A stretch of 64,000 bases of DNA from Bacteroidota bacterium (GCA_018267285.1 JAFDYU010000010.1:62001-126000); one strand, 5' to 3'; positions 16,724 to 25,958 are shown, numbered from the stretch's first letter. The notes: a model not told the origin generated them from the sequence alone. Numbers and translations are program-made.

Positions 16724-19129
16724 TTAGAATTTTGCACCGAGGCCGAAGTAAAAACTTCTACCAATGGATGGGATGATTCCTGGGCCAGGGTATTCGTCTG
16801 TCCGTTTGGTGAAATAGCGCTCATCAGCCAGATTATTCACACCGGCTTTGAGGTTGAAATGTCTGATCTTTATCGTAGATGACCAGTCCATCACTGTGTA
16901 GGCTGGAATTATCCCAGCGATTGCATCGGCCGAGGCCATAGTTGAATTGGCGGCATCCCCGAAAGATTGTGCCGTGGAGCTGATCAAAAAAGTTGTAGAG
17001 AATTTTCCGACAGCTAATGTCGATCCAAGCCTGTTAATGCTTGTTGGGGCATATTCCACATACTTGTCTCGATATTCACCCGATACATATCTGGCATTAA
17101 TGATCGCAAGTGAATTAAAGAAACTGAAGTTCCATTTTGAAGCAGATGAAAATGCTTTTATGGGACTAAACTCAATGTAGCTTTCCATTCCGTTGTGTAC
17201 GCTGTTGGCAATATTTGTACGGAATGGTACCTGGTTGCCATTGCCGTCTGACACCTCAATCACACCGATCCGGTTGTCGTAGCGCAAGTAGAAGAGCCCG
17301 ATGTCAAAATTGAGATAACCCCTAACTGAACCCCGAAAGCCAAGATCTGCATTGTACCCTGACGCGTCTTTCAAATTTTTGTCAACCGTGATGATTGACC
17401 CAAAAGGTGTGAGATTAGAATAATCGATGGGGCGGTAAGCTTGGGAAATGTTGGCATAGATATTCGTAGAAGAGGAGGTCTTAAATTGCATGCCAATTCC
17501 CGCAAGAAAAATATTACGGTTTTTGGAAAGGTTTGAATACAGAATGCTTGTTTCGTCTTGTGAAGGGTTGTAACCTTTTACAGTCGAATTCAAAAATTCA
17601 TAACGCATGCCAGGCGTAATTGAAAAACGGTCTCCCACATGCAGTGTATTTTCAGCATAGACGGCAGTGTTCAGTGTAGAAAAATCAAGGTCTTCTTCAT
17701 ATTTCGGGTCAAGCAATGTAAGATCAAAGTCCGATCCCGTTGTGCCAAGACCTCCGCCTTGTCGTTTCAAAGCGCCATAGAAGAAACGCACGCCTGTTGC
17801 TAATGTATTGTCCACTTTGCCAATTGTGTAATGGTGAATCAGGCGCAGTTCACTGGTGCTGCTCTTAAAATCTTCATGCTCCACTTCCCGGTTCGTATAT
17901 TCGTTCGTAACAGGATCAATCACATCCATTGCTCCGGGGCCGCCATCTTCATTTCTCCACACTAATTCCCGTGTACTTATATTAGTTGTGCTCTTAAAAG
18001 AGATGGAAGTTTTTCTGTTGATTTTCCAATCCAGCGTTGCGGTGATCACATTCCAGGGACTGCGCAGCCAATTTCGGGCGCGGTAAGATTTGCGGCTGTC
18101 AACGGAAAACAGGCTGTCAGTAAATCCTCCCGGCATTTGGACTCGATTTCTCAAGATTGAATATTCCACACCAATCTTGATGTTTTTTGTAGCCTCGTAT
18201 TCAACTCGTCCGAATCCTGACAAACTTTGCGTTTGTGAATTTGGCCGCCAACCTTGAAGAGTCTGCGCTTGCACAAACCCATAGTAATTAAACTTTCCAA
18301 AGTGACCACCCACTGAATTGAATGAACTATAAAATCCAAAACTCCCGCCCGTTTGCTGGGTAGTGAATTCAATCGGCTTTGTTCGTGTACCACTTTTCAT
18401 GACGTAGTTGATGACTCCTCCAAACTGTGGACCAAATTGCAGGGATGCAGCACCGCGAGTAACTTCGATTCGTTCAACGGCCTCAAGCGGAGGCAGGTAA
18501 TAAGATTCCGGATAGCCATACAAATCGGCTGTAATATTGTATCCATTTTGCCGTGTGTTAGTTTCAATGGATTGGGTGGGATTCAGTCCTCGAAATCCAA
18601 TTCCATTGGTAGGGAAACCACTACCCTGTGTCTCAGAGTAATTTGCGCCAGGCACCCGTCCCAGAATCTGCCGTGGATTGTTCTGAGCTATATTGGCATC
18701 AAGACTATCAAGTAAAAGCACCTCTGTCTTCTTTCCAGAGTAGTTAATATTATTAACGGTTTCGCTCAAGTAGCCCATGCCGGTAATAGCCTTGACTCCC
18801 ACCACTACCACTTCATCCAATTGCTGAGCGGTTTCTCTTAATTGAATATTGAGCACGAACGTTTCTGTTGCTTTTATCTGGATATTAAATTCTTGGGCCG
18901 AAAAACCAATGATCGAAGCGACAAGAGTGTAATTACCAACAGGAAGGCTAATTGTGTAATCCCCAAAATGGTTGGTCACCGTTCCGAATTGAGTTCCTTG
19001 GATACCTATGTTAACATATTCGGCAGGTTTTCCGTCTGAAGAGGTCACTCTGCCGGCAACAAGTCCGTGTTGAGCGTACGAAAATGCATTGATTGTCAGT
19101 GTGACAATAAAAAGTAGTAGTAGTTTCAT
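16724..19129 (-). CDS. TonB-dependent receptor with carboxypeptidase-regulatory-like domain
   Basis: An 801-residue outer-membrane protein. I start at the ATG at 19129, which gives a clean signal peptide (ending FSYAQ) and leaves the upstream operators intact; the longer start at 19159 would lie on an operator. Order: beta-sandwich carboxypeptidase-regulatory-like domain (GRVTSSDGKPAEYVNIGIQG), plug domain (QILGRVPGANYSETQGSGFP; RGAASLQFGPQFGGVINYVM) and a 22-strand barrel ending in FYFGLGAKF. It resembles Fe(III)-dicitrate/siderophore-type receptors. It is followed by the multicopper oxidase. The double Fur-like operator suggests metal-repressed expression, so it more likely imports iron or copper chelates than exports. 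Confidence 0.92.
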   Translation of the reverse strand: MKLLLLFIVTLTINAFSYAQHGLVAGRVTSSDGKPAEYVNIGIQGTQFGTVTNHFGDYTISLPVGNYTLVASIIGFSAQEFNIQIKATETFVLNIQLRETAQQLDEVVVVGVKAITGMGYLSETVNNINYSGKKTEVLLLDSLDANIAQNNPRQILGRVPGANYSETQGSGFPTNGIGFRGLNPTQSIETNTRQNGYNITADLYGYPESYYLPPLEAVERIEVTRGAASLQFGPQFGGVINYVMKSGTRTKPIEFTTQQTGGSFGFYSSFNSVGGHFGKFNYYGFVQAQTLQGWRPNSQTQSLSGFGRVEYEATKNIKIGVEYSILRNRVQMPGGFTDSLFSVDSRKSYRARNWLRSPWNVITATLDWKINRKTSISFKSTTNISTRELVWRNEDGGPGAMDVIDPVTNEYTNREVEHEDFKSSTSELRLIHHYTIGKVDNTLATGVRFFYGALKRQGGGLGTTGSDFDLTLLDPKYEEDLDFSTLNTAVYAENTLHVGDRFSITPGMRYEFLNSTVKGYNPSQDETSILYSNLSKNRNIFLAGIGMQFKTSSSTNIYANISQAYRPIDYSNLTPFGSIITVDKNLKDASGYNADLGFRGSVRGYLNFDIGLFYLRYDNRIGVIEVSDGNGNQVPFRTNIANSVHNGMESYIEFSPIKAFSSASKWNFSFFNSLAIINARYVSGEYRDKYVEYAPTSINRLGSTLAVGKFSTTFLISSTAQSFGDAANSTMASADAIAGIIPAYTVMDWSSTIKIRHFNLKAGVNNLADERYFTKRTDEYPGPGIIPSIGRSFYFGLGAKF

Positions 19130-19149
19130 ATCAATTTTAATTAATTTAA

Positions 19150-19164
19150 TTAGAATCATTCTAA
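19150..19164. promoter_or_regulatory. Perfect 7-1-7 Fur/PerR-like operator, proximal
   Basis: TTAGAATCATTCTAA is a perfect inverted repeat of 7 bases about one central base, the architecture of Fur-family boxes (PerR TTATAATNATTATAA, Fur TGATAATNATTATCA). It lies 20 bp upstream of the TonB receptor ATG, over the likely transcription start. A second, one-mismatch copy lies at 19188-19202. The family of the regulator is inferred. Confidence 0.75.
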
Positions 19165-19172
19165 ATACAGCG

Positions 19173-19203
19173 CAAATATGTCCATATTTAGAATTATTCC
19201 AAA
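19173..19203 (-). promoter_or_regulatory. Putative promoter of the TonB receptor/multicopper oxidase operon
   Basis: On the minus strand, TTTG (19200-19203), 19 bases, then CATATTTG (19173-19180) fits the Bacteroidota -33/-7 pattern (TTTG, TAnnTTTG) with one mismatch at the -7 element. The -7 element sits exactly between the two Fur-like boxes, and the -33 element overlaps the distal one. This arrangement would block RNA polymerase when the repressor is bound. Confidence 0.6.
19188..19202. promoter_or_regulatory. 7-1-7 Fur/PerR-like operator, distal
   Basis: TTAGAATTATTCCAA differs from a perfect 7-1-7 palindrome at one position and from the proximal box at two. It overlaps the -33 element of the putative promoter. 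Two near-identical boxes flanking the -7 element suggest tight, possibly cooperative control by a Fur-family protein, which is not encoded in this window. Confidence 0.65.
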
Positions 19204-19314
19204 TAGTAAAAGGAATAAAAATCTTAGAATAGCGGTCTTGTGCTTACTTAGCCCTAATTTGATTTGTTGATTCGAATTTCTGGCAAAAACTGCAAGAGGC
19301 TAGTTTACAAACCT

Positions 19315-21264
19315 TTACAAAGCTGAAATGTGAATGACTTGTGTTCCTTTCTTAAACACTTGTCCTTTTTCTTCAATGAATTTTTGCTGCAACTCCGGTG
19401 TGAGCATTTGATGAGCATAGTCGCTCACCACAGAGTTCGACTCCTGCACTGGTTCGCCAAAGGTTATCGCTTCGTCAGTATAAGAATACAGTAGTTTGGG
19501 ATAAGCATTCATGAACAGATCGTGAGACAAAAACATATCCGAAGCAATCACGGTTTTTCCGCTTAAGGCGATTACACCGATCACGTCTTTCTCATTGTCA
19601 AAAATAGTTTTGAAGATGTTTGCGTATTCTTCCTGCTTACCTCTGAATTCCACATGATGTGCATGGCCTGTGTAGGCGTGCGTATCGCTGTCAACTCCAC
19701 TTTTGTCGTTGATCTTTTTGACTTCATCCCACACTCCCTGCTGACCTTTTTTTCTTATCGCTCGGCTGAGGTGCTGATTGGCCATTGAATAATAGTCTCC
19801 AAATTTTCCACCCTTATGATCGTGATGGTCATGGTCGTCATCGTCATACTCATCGTGATCTTTCTCGTTCCATCGCCCGTGCTCTACACAATACACGGGT
19901 ATCTTAAACCTGCCGCTATGAGGTGGGATGAGCATATCATTTTTAACCACACGGTCTTGCTTGCCACCTTCAACAATTTCTCCTGACATGATAAACAATG
20001 TATCCTTGGAATGGTTTCTAAGCACCAGTTCGTTTACGGCACCATCCAAGTCAGTCTCAGTGATTGTAATTCGCTTAGTCTCGATTCCCTCATGCAGCGA
20101 CATGAAATAACCAAAGTTGCCAACACTTGATTTGAAAGTTGACTTGGCACGAATTGGAACCAGTCGTAAATTTTTAAATGTGTACTTATCTCCATTAGCT
20201 AAATCAGCGTTCAGATAATTTTGATTGAATGGAAAAAGATCGTTGCGGGTTGTTGCCGATGATTCGCTTTGCATTTCCACACTCACCTTCAACACAGGGG
20301 TACGCAAACTCCCGATGAGATAATCATAAAAATTATCCTGCTGGATTCCTTGTGCCAGGCTTTTCAGATCAAGGCGCAATTCAATTTCTTTGAGAGCGCT
20401 GGTCATCCAGCCATCCGGCAGTTGCACTGAACTACGGCCAAGCTCATCGGAGAAGTATAACACTGGTGGCGCCTTGAACTGAACAGGGCTGATAGCAATC
20501 GGGATTTTTGCAACGGGTTTTCCTCCATCGAGTACCTGAAAAGAAAACTTGTTAGCGTTTCTATCCTGAAGTCCAAACCTGGCCGTGGGCGTATCGGTGC
20601 GTATAGAAAGTTGATCTAATAATTGCTGAAGGCGTGTGTAGCTCTCGATGCCAAGAAAAATTGTTTTGCCCTGATAGCTTACTTCTATGGGCTCGCCCCA
20701 TAAATTTTTAAGCGAAAGCAATGTGCGCAAATAAAAATCGATGGCTGTTGTGTAGTTGGCTGATTGCTGTACGTTCACCGCTTTATCAAAAAACTGAAGG
20801 GCGAATTTCTCTGACCGCTCCATCGTTGCCTGCTTTTGCTGTTCGTATGCCTTCTTTGACATCCGATAGTAAACATAGTAGTAGCCGTCTTGCTCCTGCG
20901 AATCGACCATTTCAAAATTTTGGATTTCATCCGCGACAGTAGTTTTGATGTTGGTTTCGTACTGTTCTTTAAACCGGTTGTCTTTGTCGATCTGTTGCAG
21001 CACCGAAGTGCTGTTAACCATAATTTTGATTTCGCCCAATAAATCCTGAAGAGCGCTTTTCTTGGCTATCTGCTGATAGTCCTGAGATTTTGTGGATGAG
21101 CTACCGATGCCAATGTAATAATCTGGATTGGCCGGCTTTGTTTTGGTCCAAAGTTTATCGCTGCTTGTTTGGCGCGCTATGTTTTGAGCAGGACTTGACG
21201 AAAAAATTAAAAGCAACAGGTTGACCAAAATGCCTGTCAAAGCAAAATTCTTTTTTTTGTTCAT
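19315..21264 (-). CDS. Secreted LPP20-like + ARPP-1 domain protein with His/Asp-rich segment
   Basis: A 649-residue protein with a signal peptide. Residues about 45-150 resemble the LPP20 lipoprotein fold (YYIGIGSSSTKSQDYQQIAKKSA, with the LLGEI helix). The C-terminal third (about 390-649) reads as the ARPP-1 domain (VLRNHSKDTLFIMSGEIVEG, then GGKQDRVVKNDMLIPPHS; CVEHGRW). A striking Asp/His run (DEYDDDDHDHHDHKGG, about residues 465-485) inside it looks like a metal-binding loop. ARPP-1 has no firm function. It lies upstream of the TonB receptor gene in the same direction, but a regulated promoter separates them. A 3' scrap of a second copy survives at 15480-15567. Confidence 0.85.
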   Translation of the reverse strand: MNKKKNFALTGILVNLLLLIFSSSPAQNIARQTSSDKLWTKTKPANPDYYIGIGSSSTKSQDYQQIAKKSALQDLLGEIKIMVNSTSVLQQIDKDNRFKEQYETNIKTTVADEIQNFEMVDSQEQDGYYYVYYRMSKKAYEQQKQATMERSEKFALQFFDKAVNVQQSANYTTAIDFYLRTLLSLKNLWGEPIEVSYQGKTIFLGIESYTRLQQLLDQLSIRTDTPTARFGLQDRNANKFSFQVLDGGKPVAKIPIAISPVQFKAPPVLYFSDELGRSSVQLPDGWMTSALKEIELRLDLKSLAQGIQQDNFYDYLIGSLRTPVLKVSVEMQSESSATTRNDLFPFNQNYLNADLANGDKYTFKNLRLVPIRAKSTFKSSVGNFGYFMSLHEGIETKRITITETDLDGAVNELVLRNHSKDTLFIMSGEIVEGGKQDRVVKNDMLIPPHSGRFKIPVYCVEHGRWNEKDHDEYDDDDHDHHDHKGGKFGDYYSMANQHLSRAIRKKGQQGVWDEVKKINDKSGVDSDTHAYTGHAHHVEFRGKQEEYANIFKTIFDNEKDVIGVIALSGKTVIASDMFLSHDLFMNAYPKLLYSYTDEAITFGEPVQESNSVVSDYAHQMLTPELQQKFIEEKGQVFKKGTQVIHISAL

Positions 21265-21437
21265 AGTTGTATTTGTAAAAGATGTTTGAGAAAAGTGATT
21301 CTAGAAACTGGCTTGCAGCGTCTATCAAACAGCCAGAAAAAATTCCCCTGCGGTTGCACCAGATAGACCAAGTGACTGCGGGAAGAATATCAGATATGCT
21401 TAAGATAAAAAAAGCAAGCCAGAGAGAAGGCCGCTTT

Positions 21438-21770
21438 TCAGATTCTAAAACAACGATTAGAAATACAATGGGAAGTATTTATTGAATAACCTTTTGAAGG
21501 AAAAAGAGGATTCTGACATTTGCACCTATCGGCATCTTTAAATACCAATAATAAGGGTGAATTGTGGAGTTGAGCAAGCCTATCGTAATCGAAATCATCG
21601 TCTATATCAGCATCGCTTTGAAGTATGCAATGTGAAAAAGGTAATTCAGTCTTGCCCGAGATTGCAGATTTTGTCCGAAAGGAACTCTGCTTATAGTTTG
21701 CCTGACTTAAAATCAAGATCAGCAAACTACCGAGGACAATGGAAGTCTTAGTTAGCGAAACCGATTTCAA
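21438..21770 (-). CDS. Possible small secreted protein (uncertain)
   Basis: A 110-codon frame that starts with TTG. It has a hydrophobic N-terminal segment (SIVLGSLLILILSQA) that could be a signal peptide and an acidic stretch (SDADIDDDFDYDRL), then a Cys-containing end without recognisable motif. It lies in an 885-bp gap between the ZntA-type ATPase gene and the ARPP-1 gene. It could be a gene remnant or a chance frame. I do not recognise it. Confidence 0.25.
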   Translation of the reverse strand: MKSVSLTKTSIVLGSLLILILSQANYKQSSFRTKSAISGKTELPFSHCILQSDADIDDDFDYDRLAQLHNSPLLLVFKDADRCKCQNPLFPSKGYSINTSHCISNRCFRI

Positions 21771-21930
21771 AGGCTGTGATTGATTAATTCTACAAACGCA
21801 ATTTGAAAATTAAGGTTTCGATTAGTGAGGAGTAAAGCAGTGACGCCATTAATTTTCCGCAGACATCTTAATATCAGAAGTACGAAGAAAAGCCATCCCC
21901 TCAAAAGTTTAAAACGAAGTTGAACTACAC

Positions 21931-22060
21931 TTAATATTTTCCTAAGGCCACTTTTGGGTTATCATAGGTGCCGGTTATGTGAAATGGTACTTTCACCAGG
22001 TTGAGTGGCAGAAGCTGTGTCTTAATAAGATAGTTTAATCTTGCCACTGATCTCGCTTAC
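21931..22060 (-). pseudogene. 3' remnant of an AsmA-like gene
   Basis: On the minus strand one frame reads ARLNYLIKTQLLPLNLVKVP and then FHITGTYDNPKVALGKY before a stop at 21931. This matches the C-terminal pattern of AsmA-family envelope proteins (a PF-I-SGTYDNPKV ending). There is a stop shortly upstream in this frame and no start, so only about 40 codons of a larger gene remain. The rest of the 21265-22149 gap shows no recognisable gene besides the doubtful frame at 21438-21770. Confidence 0.4.
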
Positions 22061-22149
22061 CCACAGGATAAGGAGACAAATTTACGATGGATTTATAGTT
22101 CTGTAAAACTTATCTCTCCCGCCAAGTTCTGCAATGGCGTTACGTAATT

Positions 22150-24150
22150 CTAAAATTTCATCCTTTGAATTCTAACTGCGTTTAGAATGGCGAGCAAGGC
22201 CACACCTACATCGGCAAACACAGCTTCCCACATGGTGGCGAGTCCACCGGCACCAAGAATGAGAACAATAGCCTTTACGCCAAATGCCAAGCTGATATTT
22301 TGCCAAACGATCTGCTTTGTTTTTTTGCCGATATGAATTGCCATTGCGATCTTCGATGGTTTGTCATCTTGAATAACTACATCGGCTGTTTCAATTGTTG
22401 CATCACTACCGAGACCTCCCATTGCAATTCCCACATCGCTCAACGCCACCACGGGCGCGTCATTCACGCCATCGCCTGTGAAGGCCACGCTTTCGTTGCG
22501 TTGCTTTATCTCTTTTACTTTGTTGACTTTATCTTCGGGAAGTAAATCGCCAAACGCGTTATCAATCCCAAGTTTTTCAGCTACAAATTTCACCACAGAA
22601 CTTTTATCGCCACTGAGCATCGTGGTCGTGACATTCAATTGGTGTAGCGCTGTGACAGCCTGCTGTGCATCTTCTTTAACTTCATCTGCAATGGTGATGT
22701 ATCCGGCAAACCGGTTGTCGTAGGCAAGTGCAATTACTGTGTACACGATTGTGGATGGATCAACATCATAGCGGATGGAAAACTTATCCATCAATTTAAA
22801 ATTACCAGCAAGCAATGTTTTTCCGTTAACCCTTGCCTTTAAACCATGACCTCCAATTTCTTCAACATCCGAGAGCGGCATGCTATTGTCAACGGCCCCC
22901 ACATATTCATGAATAGCGGTTGCAACGGGGTGTGTGCTTTTACTTTCCAGCGCATTGACCATGCGCAGCACATCACCTTGATCAAACTCTTTTTGAATCA
23001 CTACTTCCTGCACTTTAAAAACACCTTTGGTCAATGTTCCCGTTTTATCCATCACCACGTTTTTCACCACCGCCATGATGTCGAGGAAATTGCTGCCCTT
23101 AAACAGGATTCCATTTTTGGAAGCGGCACCAATACCACCGAAATAACCGAGCGGAATAGAAATGACCAATGCACACGGGCAGGAGATTACCAGAAAAATA
23201 AGGGCTCGATAGAGCCATTCGTTAAATTTATAATCACTCATCGCGAAATAAGGTACAACGCAAATCAAGACCGCCAGCGCCACCACAGCAGGCGTATAAT
23301 ATTTAGCAAACTTTCGGATGAATAGCTCCGTTGGTGCTTTCTGTGCGGTGGCATTCTGAACCATATCCAGTATTTTTGAAAGTTTACTGTCCGTGTAGGC
23401 TGTTGTAACTCTCACCAATGCTACGGTGTTCAGATTAATCATTCCGGCCAAAACCAAATCACCTTTCTTCTTGGTGTCCGGTTTGCTTTCACCCGTCAGG
23501 GCCGCAGTATTGAATGAAGCATTTTCTGAAATCAATTCTCCATCGAGGCCTAACTTCTCGCCCGGTTTGAGTTGAATGAAAGACCCAATTTGCACGGTCT
23601 CTGCCTTAACGACTTTAGTGACATTGCCATCTGCTACTGTTACTTCATCAGGTCGTTGATCAAGTAAACTTTTGATATTCGCTTTGGCACGCTTAACGGC
23701 CAATGTTTGAAACACTTCACCTACCGCGTAGAATAACATGACGGCTACGCCTTCGGGAAATTCGCCAATGGCAAACGCACCAAGGGTAGCAATGCTCATT
23801 AACAAAAACTCGGTGAAGAATTCACGCTTTGCAATTGCTTTGAGTGCATCCCTCAATACGGGCAGCCCCACCGGAATGTAAGCAGCTACATACCAAACCA
23901 CACGCAACCACCCGGTAAAGAAGGGTAACGTGAAATAGTTGTCCATGGCTATGGCCGAGAGCAATAACGCAAAGCTTATGAGTGCCGGCCGAAATAACTT
24001 CAGATTGCTTTCACCCGATGTCTCGTGTTGATGCCCATCTGCATTACTATGCTTTTCTACATCAGCGTTTATTTTGTCCTCCAGCGTGCAGCAGGTTATA
24101 TTACCCTGTGCATCGTACGTGTGTTTGTGATTGGGGTCGTTAGTTATCAT
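22150..24150 (-). CDS. zntA: Zn/Cd/Pb-type P1B ATPase
   Basis: A 666-residue cation-exporting ATPase. The N-terminus lacks a GMTCxxC HMA domain but has a short Cys/His stretch (HKHTYDAQGNITCC; HSNADGHQHE). Landmarks: TGE (ALTGESKP), the transmembrane CPC (SCPCALVIS, about residue 324), DKTGT at about 370, the HP motif (STHPVATAI) and GDGVNDAP. The final TM8 reads WEAVFADVGVALLAILNAVR, whose Asp is the mark of the zinc/cadmium/lead subgroup. It exports these ions from the cytoplasm; the CzcCBA system at 27995-33565 then moves them out of the periplasm. It is last in the operon, 156 bp after mgtC. Confidence 0.93.
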   Translation of the reverse strand: MITNDPNHKHTYDAQGNITCCTLEDKINADVEKHSNADGHQHETSGESNLKLFRPALISFALLLSAIAMDNYFTLPFFTGWLRVVWYVAAYIPVGLPVLRDALKAIAKREFFTEFLLMSIATLGAFAIGEFPEGVAVMLFYAVGEVFQTLAVKRAKANIKSLLDQRPDEVTVADGNVTKVVKAETVQIGSFIQLKPGEKLGLDGELISENASFNTAALTGESKPDTKKKGDLVLAGMINLNTVALVRVTTAYTDSKLSKILDMVQNATAQKAPTELFIRKFAKYYTPAVVALAVLICVVPYFAMSDYKFNEWLYRALIFLVISCPCALVISIPLGYFGGIGAASKNGILFKGSNFLDIMAVVKNVVMDKTGTLTKGVFKVQEVVIQKEFDQGDVLRMVNALESKSTHPVATAIHEYVGAVDNSMPLSDVEEIGGHGLKARVNGKTLLAGNFKLMDKFSIRYDVDPSTIVYTVIALAYDNRFAGYITIADEVKEDAQQAVTALHQLNVTTTMLSGDKSSVVKFVAEKLGIDNAFGDLLPEDKVNKVKEIKQRNESVAFTGDGVNDAPVVALSDVGIAMGGLGSDATIETADVVIQDDKPSKIAMAIHIGKKTKQIVWQNISLAFGVKAIVLILGAGGLATMWEAVFADVGVALLAILNAVRIQRMKF

Positions 24151-24306
24151 ACTTATTTGTTTAAAGGTGGTGGGCGAGAGGAACCCGATGAACGACAGTA
24201 CTTTGTGCCGTATAAAAAATCAAGACCTCCGCCCATGTATTGTTAAGTGCGGACATCATTCGCCTTTATTAATTGCTGTTTGTTAAAATGATCGTGTTAC
24301 CATTGT

Positions 24307-24777
24307 TTAAGAATCGCTCTTAGGTTTAGTTGAAAGTTTATCTGCTATTTTTTGTTTCCATCGTATATACCATTTTTGATTTTGCAGTGACAACAAAAAG
24401 TATAGTGCAAGAGTGCTGGCTATTGCGATCACAAACATATTTAAACCTATAGCTACGCCAACGCCTGCCGTACACCAAACCGTAGCTGCCGTGGTGAGAC
24501 CATGAAGGGTGTCGCTGTTATTATTGCGATAGATAATACCGGCACACAGGAAACCCACGCCTGTGATAATGTTGGCAATAATCCTTGAAGGGGCGGAGAG
24601 ATCATTTTGAAGATGCGCGCTGATGGAAGTGAAAATGGCTGCTCCGATGCATACTGCTGCATAGGTTCGTATGCCTGCGTCAATGCCGTGCGTTTCCCTG
24701 TCTAAACCGATGAGCCCACCCAGTAGCAGTGAAATCAGGAGCTTGCCAACAATTATTAATTCAAAATTTATATCCAT
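24307..24777 (-). CDS. MgtC/SapB-family membrane protein
   Basis: A 156-residue protein with about four to five transmembrane helices. The MgtC signature is visible: GGLIGLDRETHGIDAGIRTY, then VCIGAAIF, and GVGFLCAGIIYR followed by LTTAATVWCTAGVGVAIG. MgtC proteins are linked to Mg limitation, acid stress and control of ATP synthase; the biochemical action is disputed. Here it is inside the zinc/cadmium operon, between an unknown gene and zntA. Its C-terminal cytoplasmic domain is short, so it is the simple SapB-like form. Confidence 0.9.
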   Translation of the reverse strand: MDINFELIIVGKLLISLLLGGLIGLDRETHGIDAGIRTYAAVCIGAAIFTSISAHLQNDLSAPSRIIANIITGVGFLCAGIIYRNNNSDTLHGLTTAATVWCTAGVGVAIGLNMFVIAIASTLALYFLLSLQNQKWYIRWKQKIADKLSTKPKSDS

Positions 24778-24807
24778 AGGTTATTTTCTCACATAATAAT
24801 ATAGTAG

Positions 24808-25293
24808 TCATTTTCCACTGGTTTTTCTTGCACGATCGTCTTTTATAGTAAAATATAGAGCGAGGGAACATGTAGCGAGGCCACCCAGGGCGAAAGCCCC
24901 GGCCAACTCTTTATTGTTTGCCTGATTGGCCACCAGAGATGCTGTCACCAGCGGGATTGTTAATCCTACAAAAAGCCTTCGCTTCGCCTGATAATTTTTC
25001 TTGGGTTGTTCAAAAGATGTATTTAAGAAGATTGGCTGATTGAAAGAATTGCCAGGGGGTGAATTAAAAGTGATGTTCTTTCGAAGATATTGCTGCGAGC
25101 TGCTGACCTGATAGTTTTTTGCCAATACATTAAAATGGGAATGGGATTCTGGAAAACGCTCCGTCTGGGCAAAACACCAAACCGGGATACACATGATGAA
25201 GTTAATGAATAATGTTGTTTTCAGGATAAGGCCGCACGCAGGGCTACTGATTTTCGCGCGGGAGGAAATTATCTTTTTAAATGATTGACGCAT
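24808..25293 (-). CDS. Unknown membrane protein
   Basis: I do not recognise this 161-residue protein. It has a basic N-terminus with Cys, then a hydrophobic signal/anchor segment (LFINFIMCIPVWCFAQ, probably a signal peptide end), an outer part, and two further hydrophobic stretches near the C-terminus (LFVGLTIPLVTASLVA; LAGAFALGGLATCSLALYF) before a basic tail. It fits closely between the carbonic anhydrase gene (19 bp) and mgtC (30 bp), so it is probably co-transcribed. Confidence 0.65.
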   Translation of the reverse strand: MRQSFKKIISSRAKISSPACGLILKTTLFINFIMCIPVWCFAQTERFPESHSHFNVLAKNYQVSSSQQYLRKNITFNSPPGNSFNQPIFLNTSFEQPKKNYQAKRRLFVGLTIPLVTASLVANQANNKELAGAFALGGLATCSLALYFTIKDDRARKTSGK

Positions 25294-25312
25294 ATGTGCT
25301 TATGTTTTTGTG

Positions 25313-25957
25313 TTAATCATGTGAATGATCACAGTTGTAAATATCAAAATCCTTAAAGTCTCTCTTTATGTTCAGATCGAGGTCGCGGATCAATCCGTTT
25401 TCAATTTCATACACCCAGCCGTGCAAATGAATTTCCTGATGACGATCGAGTGCCTCCTGAACAATGGATGTCATCGACAGTCGAAAGACTTGCTCTTGTA
25501 CGTTCAGTTCAACTAACTTCCGCCATTTTTCTTCTTCGCTGGTGAGGTGATCCAGTTCCTTCCTGTACTGGCGGTACACGTCTCGTATGCTCCTGAGCCA
25601 ATTGTCAATCAAACCATTGTGAGTTTTACTTAATGCCGCCTTTACCCCACCACATCCGTAATGCCCGCACACCACAATGTGCTTCACTTTTAATATGTCC
25701 ACCGAGTATTGCAGCACCGCCATCAGGTTCATATCGGTAGAGATGACCAAGTTGGAAATATTACGGTGTTCAAAAATTTCCCCGGGTCGGGTGCCGGTGA
25801 TCACGCTGGCGGGTGCGCGGCTATCGGAGCACCCGATAAACAAATATTCAGGATTTTGACCCAAGGCCATGTTGGAAAAATAGCCTGGGTCTTGCTCCGT
25901 TTGCCGCGAGGCCCAGGCTTTGTTGTTTTCAAATAATTTATCGTATGAGAATTTCAT
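25313..25957 (-). CDS. Beta-class carbonic anhydrase
   Basis: A 214-residue soluble enzyme that interconverts CO2 and bicarbonate. The Zn ligands are seen in FIGCSDSRAPAS (Cys at about 43, Asp-Arg pair next to it) and CGHYGCGGVKAAL (His about 99, Cys about 102), the beta-CA signature. There is no signal peptide, so it is cytoplasmic. It ends CDHSHD. Its gene overlaps no other but starts 1 bp from the stop of the two-TM gene, within an operon that also holds a bestrophin-type anion channel, a ZIP transporter and zinc/cadmium exporters. Being a zinc enzyme, it may depend on the same metal balance. Confidence 0.93.
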   Translation of the reverse strand: MKFSYDKLFENNKAWASRQTEQDPGYFSNMALGQNPEYLFIGCSDSRAPASVITGTRPGEIFEHRNISNLVISTDMNLMAVLQYSVDILKVKHIVVCGHYGCGGVKAALSKTHNGLIDNWLRSIRDVYRQYRKELDHLTSEEEKWRKLVELNVQEQVFRLSMTSIVQEALDRHQEIHLHGWVYEIENGLIRDLDLNIKRDFKDFDIYNCDHSHD

Positions 25958-25958
25958 A

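Noticed and set aside
22846-23325. Plus-strand open frame of 159 codons
   Set aside because: Lies opposite the ZntA-type ATPase core; a shadow of the coding strand.
24151-24306. A riboswitch or leader RNA in the 156-bp gap before zntA
   Set aside because: Short frames and weak hairpins are present, but no recognised riboswitch core or promoter.
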